Below, piece by piece: positions 4,719 through 7,592 of a stretch of DNA of 7,592 nucleotides. The stretch comes from CAYVQU01 sp964453155 (GTDB lineage Bacteria; Chloroflexota; Anaerolineae; Anaerolineales; UBA11858). The notes beneath the pieces were generated by a model, which made no database searches, had not been told where the DNA came from, and saw only the letters and a list, made by a program, of their open reading frames with translations. The translations under genes and the position numbers were made by a program. The stretch spans positions 1 through 7,592 of the forward strand of contig CAYVQU010000226.1 in the NCBI GenBank assembly GCA_964453155.1, read 5' to 3'. The first letter of the stretch is position 1. Each line of letters opens with the position of its first letter.

Positions 4719-5930
4719 ATGATGGATGTAAACGATAAGAGCGATGCCGTTGTGCGGCGGATGCAGGCCATGATTGAGCGCGTGGCCTACCTGAAAGAAA
4801 ACGATCTTTATTATTACAATCAACCCGTATCGGAGCTTCGTGGTGGGGCGCGCGTGGTTGTCGATGGCCGTGAAATGGGGATGTATGCGTCCTACAGTTA
4901 TTTGGGTCTGGTGGGCCACCCCCGGATCAATAAAGCCGCCCAAGACGCGGTAGATCGCTACGGCACCGGGACTCATGGCGTCCGCACGCTGGCCGGCAGC
5001 TTGAAACTGCATGATGAGTTGGAAGAAACTATCGCCGACTTTAAAAAAGCCGAGGCCGCAGTGACATACACTTCGGGTTATGTTACGAACCTGACTGTGA
5101 TCTCTACCCTCATGGGCCGGGGCAGTGTCGTTTTTTCCGACAAAATTAACCATGCCAGCATTGTCGATGGTTGTATGATGGCCGGGGCCAAATTCCGCCG
5201 TTTCCGCCACAATGATATGGAACAACTTGAAAAGCAGTTGGCCGAAACCCCCTCTGATGTGGGTAAAATGGTTGTGGCCGATTCTGTTTTCAGTATGGAT
5301 GGCGATATTATCAACTTCCCCAAGATGGTCGAACTCTGCCAGAAATATAAAGCCTGGTTGATGATCGATGAGGCTCACTCGGTTGGCGTGCTGGGAAAAA
5401 CCGGACGCGGGATCGAAGAGCATTTCGATATGTGGGGCACCATTGATATCAAAATGGGCACTTTGAGTAAAACCATCCCCTCTGTGGGCGGGTATGTGGC
5501 CGGGAAAAAAGATTTAATTACCTTCCTGCGGCATGCCAGCCGGGCTTATATCTTCTCGGCGGCGCTGCCTCCGGCCCAAGCGGCCGCGGCCAATGAAGCC
5601 TTCAAAGTCATCTTGGATGAACCCTGGCGGATCGAGAAACTTAACGCCAACACCCAGCAATTTTTGGGTGGCCTCAAAGACCGCGGCTTCGACACGATGT
5701 TGTCTGAAACCGCCATCGTCCCCGTGTTGTGTGGCGAAGATGATGTAGCCTTTGCGATGACCCGCCACGCCCAGAAAAACGATGTCTTCGTCCTCCCCGT
5801 TGTCTCCCCGGCGGTCCCGGTTGGTTTGGCTCGCTTGCGGGCGACGGTATTGGCGGCCCACGAGCCCGATGAGATTGAATATGCGATGAATACGATAGAG
5901 GAAGTTGGGAAAGAAATGGGGATTATATAA
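4719..5930 (+). CDS. PLP-dependent alpha-oxoamine synthase (KBL/AONS/SPT-like)
   Basis: This 403-aa fold-type I PLP enzyme is predicted to condense an amino acid with an acyl thioester with loss of CO2 (or, for the 2-amino-3-ketobutyrate ligase subgroup, to act on glycine and acetyl-CoA). Family signatures are in order: YSYLGLVGHP (60-69), GTGTHGVRTLAGS (82-94), the PLP-stacking histidine in DKINHASIVDG (His145), DEAHSVGVLGKTGRG (217-231) with the PLP-binding Asp217 and His220, Lys251 in MGTLSKTIPSVGGYVAG as the Schiff-base lysine, and the carboxylate-binding RLR near 372-374. The SK-x3-S-x-GG form around the lysine resembles serine palmitoyltransferase and secondary-metabolism oxoamine synthases more than classic KBL or BioF. 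No tdh, biotin or sphingolipid gene is adjacent, so the substrate is open. AGGAG at 4709-4713 serves ATG 4719 (5-nt gap) or ATG 4722 (8-nt gap); an upstream TTG at 4698 is rejected because it precedes that site. Confidence 0.9.
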   Translation: MMDVNDKSDAVVRRMQAMIERVAYLKENDLYYYNQPVSELRGGARVVVDGREMGMYASYSYLGLVGHPRINKAAQDAVDRYGTGTHGVRTLAGSLKLHDELEETIADFKKAEAAVTYTSGYVTNLTVISTLMGRGSVVFSDKINHASIVDGCMMAGAKFRRFRHNDMEQLEKQLAETPSDVGKMVVADSVFSMDGDIINFPKMVELCQKYKAWLMIDEAHSVGVLGKTGRGIEEHFDMWGTIDIKMGTLSKTIPSVGGYVAGKKDLITFLRHASRAYIFSAALPPAQAAAANEAFKVILDEPWRIEKLNANTQQFLGGLKDRGFDTMLSETAIVPVLCGEDDVAFAMTRHAQKNDVFVLPVVSPAVPVGLARLRATVLAAHEPDEIEYAMNTIEEVGKEMGII

Positions 5931-5932
5931 GT

Positions 5933-5980
5933 GTTGAGCGGTTGGGGTGATGCTGAGATCAGCATGAGTTACCGCTCAAC
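5933..5980 (+). terminator. Two-part hairpin after the oxoamine synthase gene
   Basis: The outer arms GTTGAGCGGT (5933-5942) and ACCGCTCAAC (5971-5980) are perfectly complementary over 10 bp. They enclose an inner perfect stem ATGCTGA (5950-5956) with TCAGCAT (5959-5965) around a 2-nt centre, with 7-nt and 5-nt unpaired sides between the stems. It starts 3 nt after the stop codon. There is no U-tract, so it may protect the mRNA 3' end or work with the following inverted repeat rather than act as a classic intrinsic terminator. Confidence 0.6.
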
Positions 5981-5984
5981 CTAA

Positions 5985-6036
5985 GCAAATTTCGGTTTAC
6001 TTATCTGCCTCCATCAAATATAGTTCCGAAATTTGC
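5985..6036. repeat. 52-bp inverted-repeat element, copy A (11-30-11)
   Basis: The arms GCAAATTTCGG (5985-5995) and CCGAAATTTGC (6026-6036) are perfect complements separated by exactly 30 nt. A second element with the same geometry and a related arm sequence lies at 7381-7432. It lies downstream of the oxoamine synthase gene. The spacer holds a plausible promoter. Confidence 0.75.
5996..6024 (+). promoter_or_regulatory. Candidate rlmI promoter nested in the inverted repeat
   Basis: TTTACT (5996-6001), a 17-nt spacer and TATAGT (6019-6024) resemble a sigma70 promoter with 4/6 and 5/6 consensus matches. It exactly fills the interval between the two 11-bp arms, so the predicted start near 6031 falls in the right arm. 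The leader to the ATG at 6127 would be about 95 nt and would include the hairpin at 6061-6106. Confidence 0.4.
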
Positions 6037-6060
6037 ACGAAGATTGGTAAGAAGATTATT

Positions 6061-6112
6061 GTGATGCGTGAGGCGTGAATCGTGGGGGTCACGTAGCACG
6101 CATCACGTTTTT
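6061..6112 (+). terminator. Strong hairpin plus U-tract just before rlmI (attenuator-like)
   Basis: GTGATGCGTG (6061-6070) pairs perfectly with CACGCATCAC (6097-6106). An inner CGTGA/TCACG stem (6074-6078 with 6089-6093) extends it across a 3x3 internal loop, and TTTTT (6108-6112) follows. Both arms are built of 7-nt units (GATGCGT, GAGGCGT, GAATCGT on the left; GTCACGT, AGCACGC, ATCACGT on the right). It looks like an intrinsic terminator, yet it ends only 15 nt before the rlmI start, with the GAGAGG ribosome binding site at 6116-6121 between them. It may attenuate rlmI transcription or terminate read-through from upstream. Confidence 0.65.
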
Positions 6113-6126
6113 AATGAGAGGTTTGA

Positions 6127-7374
6127 ATGTTTACGGTTACCCTAAAATCCGGTAGAGAAAAATCATTGTTGCGCCGTCATCCCTGGGTGTTTTCCGGGGC
6201 CATTGCGCGCCTGGATGGGGAACCCGAAATGGGGGCGACGGTCATTGTGCGCGATTCAAAGGAGAAATTCCTGGCTTATGGCGCGTACAGTCCTCAATCC
6301 CAAATCCGCGTCCGAGTGTGGAGCTGGAATGAAGATGAAAAACCTGACCCCGATTTTTTCCGAGCGAAAATTGAAACCGCGCTGGATTATCGGCTGTTAG
6401 CACTTGCCAATATATCTGATACTAAGCCGGGAGAGTCACCACCCACCACCCACCACCCATCACCCACTACTCCCCACCCACTCCCCACTGCCTACCGTCT
6501 CATCCATGCCGAATCCGACGGCCTCCCCGGCCTGATTGTTGATCGCTACGCCGACACACTGGTGATGCAAGTCCTCAGCGCAGGGGCAGAGCGCTGGAAG
6601 GAAAAACTCGCCGATTTACTCCTGGAGTTGACGGATGCCCAGCATATTTATGAGCGTTCGGATGTCGACGTGCGCGAGTTGGAAGGTTTGCCCCACCGAG
6701 TTGGCCCGCTGCGGGGAAATCCGCCAGATGAAGTTGTGATTGCCGAGTACGGATTGAAATTTGGTGTAAATTTCGCTCAAGGCCATAAAACTGGATACTA
6801 TCTCGATCAGCGCGAAAACAGACTGAGGGTCCGGGAATGGGTAAATGGCAAGGATGTTTTAGATTGTTTTGCTTACACGGGGGGTTTCACCGTCAATGCC
6901 TTGCAGGGCGGGGCCAAAACGGTGACCATAGTTGATTCATCTGGGGATGCTTTGGCATTAGCCCAGGCAAATATTGAGCGGAACGATCTCCCCCTAGAGA
7001 AAGTCGAATTTTTGGAGGCCGATGTCTTCCAACAACTCCGTAAATTTCGCGATCAGGCTCGGCAGTTTGATCTCATCATCCTCGACCCACCCAAATTTGC
7101 CCCAACCATTTCTCAAGCCAAAAAGGCCGCCCGAGGTTATAAAGACATTAACCTGTTAGCATTCAAATTGTTGCGTCCTGGGGGGATATTGGTCACTTTC
7201 TCTTGTTCCGGGGGCGTGAATGCCGATTTGTTCCAAAAAATCGTCGCGGGGGCCGCGTTGGATGCCGGTGTGGATGCAAAAATTGTCGCCCACCTGGAGC
7301 AAAGCCCCGATCATCCGGTCGCGCTCAATTTCCCCGAGGGGGCCTATCTTAAAGGGTTGATCCTCAAAGTTTAG
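6127..7374 (+). CDS. rlmI: 23S rRNA (cytosine-C5) methyltransferase, RlmI family
   Basis: This 415-aa SAM-dependent RNA methyltransferase belongs to the RlmI/COG1092 family; the E. coli member (396 aa) makes m5C1962 in 23S rRNA. An N-terminal PUA domain is clear (GREKSLLRRHPWVFSGAI at 9-26, AYSPQSQIRVRVW at 53-65). The middle domain resumes at YRLIHAESDGLPGLIVDRY (123-141). The methyltransferase domain has GHKTGYYLDQRENR (219-232), SAM motif I VLDCFAYTGGFTVNAL (244-259), acidic Asp270, motif IV DPPKF (320-324) and motif VI TFSCSGG with Cys360. The ATG at 6127 has GAGAGG at 6116-6121. One part is odd: residues 98-121 (Pro/Thr/His/Ser-rich) make this junction about 22 residues longer than in E. 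coli RlmI, and most of it is encoded by a 7-nt-periodic repeat at 6437-6492. The catalytic residues are intact, so the enzyme is probably functional. The exact target base is inferred from the family. Confidence 0.93.
   Translation: MFTVTLKSGREKSLLRRHPWVFSGAIARLDGEPEMGATVIVRDSKEKFLAYGAYSPQSQIRVRVWSWNEDEKPDPDFFRAKIETALDYRLLALANISDTKPGESPPTTHHPSPTTPHPLPTAYRLIHAESDGLPGLIVDRYADTLVMQVLSAGAERWKEKLADLLLELTDAQHIYERSDVDVRELEGLPHRVGPLRGNPPDEVVIAEYGLKFGVNFAQGHKTGYYLDQRENRLRVREWVNGKDVLDCFAYTGGFTVNALQGGAKTVTIVDSSGDALALAQANIERNDLPLEKVEFLEADVFQQLRKFRDQARQFDLIILDPPKFAPTISQAKKAARGYKDINLLAFKLLRPGGILVTFSCSGGVNADLFQKIVAGAALDAGVDAKIVAHLEQSPDHPVALNFPEGAYLKGLILKV
6437..6492 (+). repeat. Eight-unit 7-nt repeat inside rlmI
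   Basis: Three exact CACCACC units are followed by five degenerate ones (CATCACC, CACTACT and three more C-rich units), exactly 56 nt in phase. The block encodes Pro/Thr/His-rich residues 104-122, between the N-terminal PUA domain and the conserved YRLIHAESDG segment. Because 7 is not a multiple of 3, successive units are read in different frames. The reading frame downstream is nevertheless kept. Confidence 0.85.
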
Positions 7375-7380
7375 TAATAA

Positions 7381-7432
7381 GCAGTTTTCGGAAAGAATCT
7401 TTAAAAGAAATCAAGCCAAAACCGAAAACTGC
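7381..7432. repeat. 52-bp inverted-repeat element, copy B (11-30-11)
   Basis: The arms GCAGTTTTCGG (7381-7391) and CCGAAAACTGC (7422-7432) are perfect complements separated by exactly 30 nt, beginning 6 nt after the rlmI stop codon. The arm matches copy A at 9 of 11 positions, and both differences are compensated in the opposite arm. The spacer sequences are not obviously alike. It may act as the 3' end structure of the rlmI message. Confidence 0.75.
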
Positions 7433-7592
7433 CCAGGCGTAGTGGTGAAGTATGATGTTTTTTTTCAAGCACAAACCGGTACGCACTTAGAAACTTGTTC
7501 AAAAATTCACCGCGGATGCACATCATTAAGCACCGATATTTTTGGGATGGTTCAAAAACAGCTAGAAATTAGTGGACACTTTTTTGCACCTT
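7433..7592. other. Non-coding tail with no recognised gene
   Basis: I see no supported reading frame in this stretch. It contains a T8 run (7454-7463 region), a CACCGCGGATGCAC segment (about 7508-7521), and AATTAGTGGACACT near 7567-7580, which is vaguely like an insertion-sequence end. None is strong enough to call as a feature. Confidence 0.4.

Noticed and set aside
4707..5423. 238-aa minus-strand open frame opposite the oxoamine synthase gene
   Set aside because: Antisense shadow of a strongly conserved gene, with no recognisable domain and a composition typical of reverse-frame translation.
4719..5930. Confident assignment as kbl (threonine degradation)
   Set aside because: There is no tdh neighbour, and the lysine motif differs from classic KBL, so only the family is called.
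6437..6492. CRISPR-like direct repeats
   Set aside because: The units are 7 nt, contiguous, without spacers and inside a coding frame.
7440..7470. Intrinsic terminator at the T8 run
   Set aside because: No GC-rich stem directly precedes the T-run; the nearest hairpin (7381-7432) ends about 20 nt upstream.

Overview
The window looks like chromosomal DNA from an uncultured bacterium, most plausibly a Chloroflexota (Anaerolineae-like) lineage. The evidence is modest. It consists of ordinary bacterial housekeeping genes with moderate GC, AT-rich promoters, a bacterial NAD+-dependent LigA, and many short 7-nt-periodic runs between and inside genes, a habit I associate with Anaerolineae genomes. 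No rRNA or other marker fixes the taxonomy.

Layout. The left third (19-1797) is a minus-strand unit read right to left: a small helical protein of unknown function (1797-1534), an ArsR-type regulator with a C-terminal DUF2087 domain (1541-972, overlapping the small gene by 8 nt), and a GNAT acetyltransferase (888-19). It is fired from an AT-rich divergent intergenic region (about 1810-1899) that holds two perfect palindromes, a TTGACA/TATAAA promoter for the minus strand and an extended -10 for the plus strand. From 1900 everything is on the plus strand: a small P-loop kinase-like ATPase (1900-2451), NAD+-dependent DNA ligase ligA (2519-4585), a PLP-dependent alpha-oxoamine synthase (4719-5930), and an RlmI-type 23S rRNA methyltransferase (6127-7374). 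The last 218 nt contain no gene.

The genes are not an obvious pathway. The regulator, small protein and acetyltransferase form the only clear operon; the rest look like independent housekeeping genes, each preceded or followed by its own hairpin.

The unusual layer is the non-coding structure. (1) Runs with a 7-nt period occur in the ArsR-GNAT gap, in the ligA leader, ahead of rlmI, and inside the coding sequences of ligA (twice) and rlmI, where they are read as Pro/Thr/Ser/His-rich loops absent from the E. coli proteins. (2) Two 52-bp inverted repeats (5985-6036 and 7381-7432) share 11-bp arms, exactly 30-nt spacers, a common arm consensus with compensatory base changes, and a position downstream of a gene; they look like copies of one undescribed structured element. 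(3) Further hairpins lie at the ligA stop codon, before the oxoamine synthase ribosome binding site and after its stop codon. I see no CRISPR array, tRNA, rRNA or complete insertion sequence.
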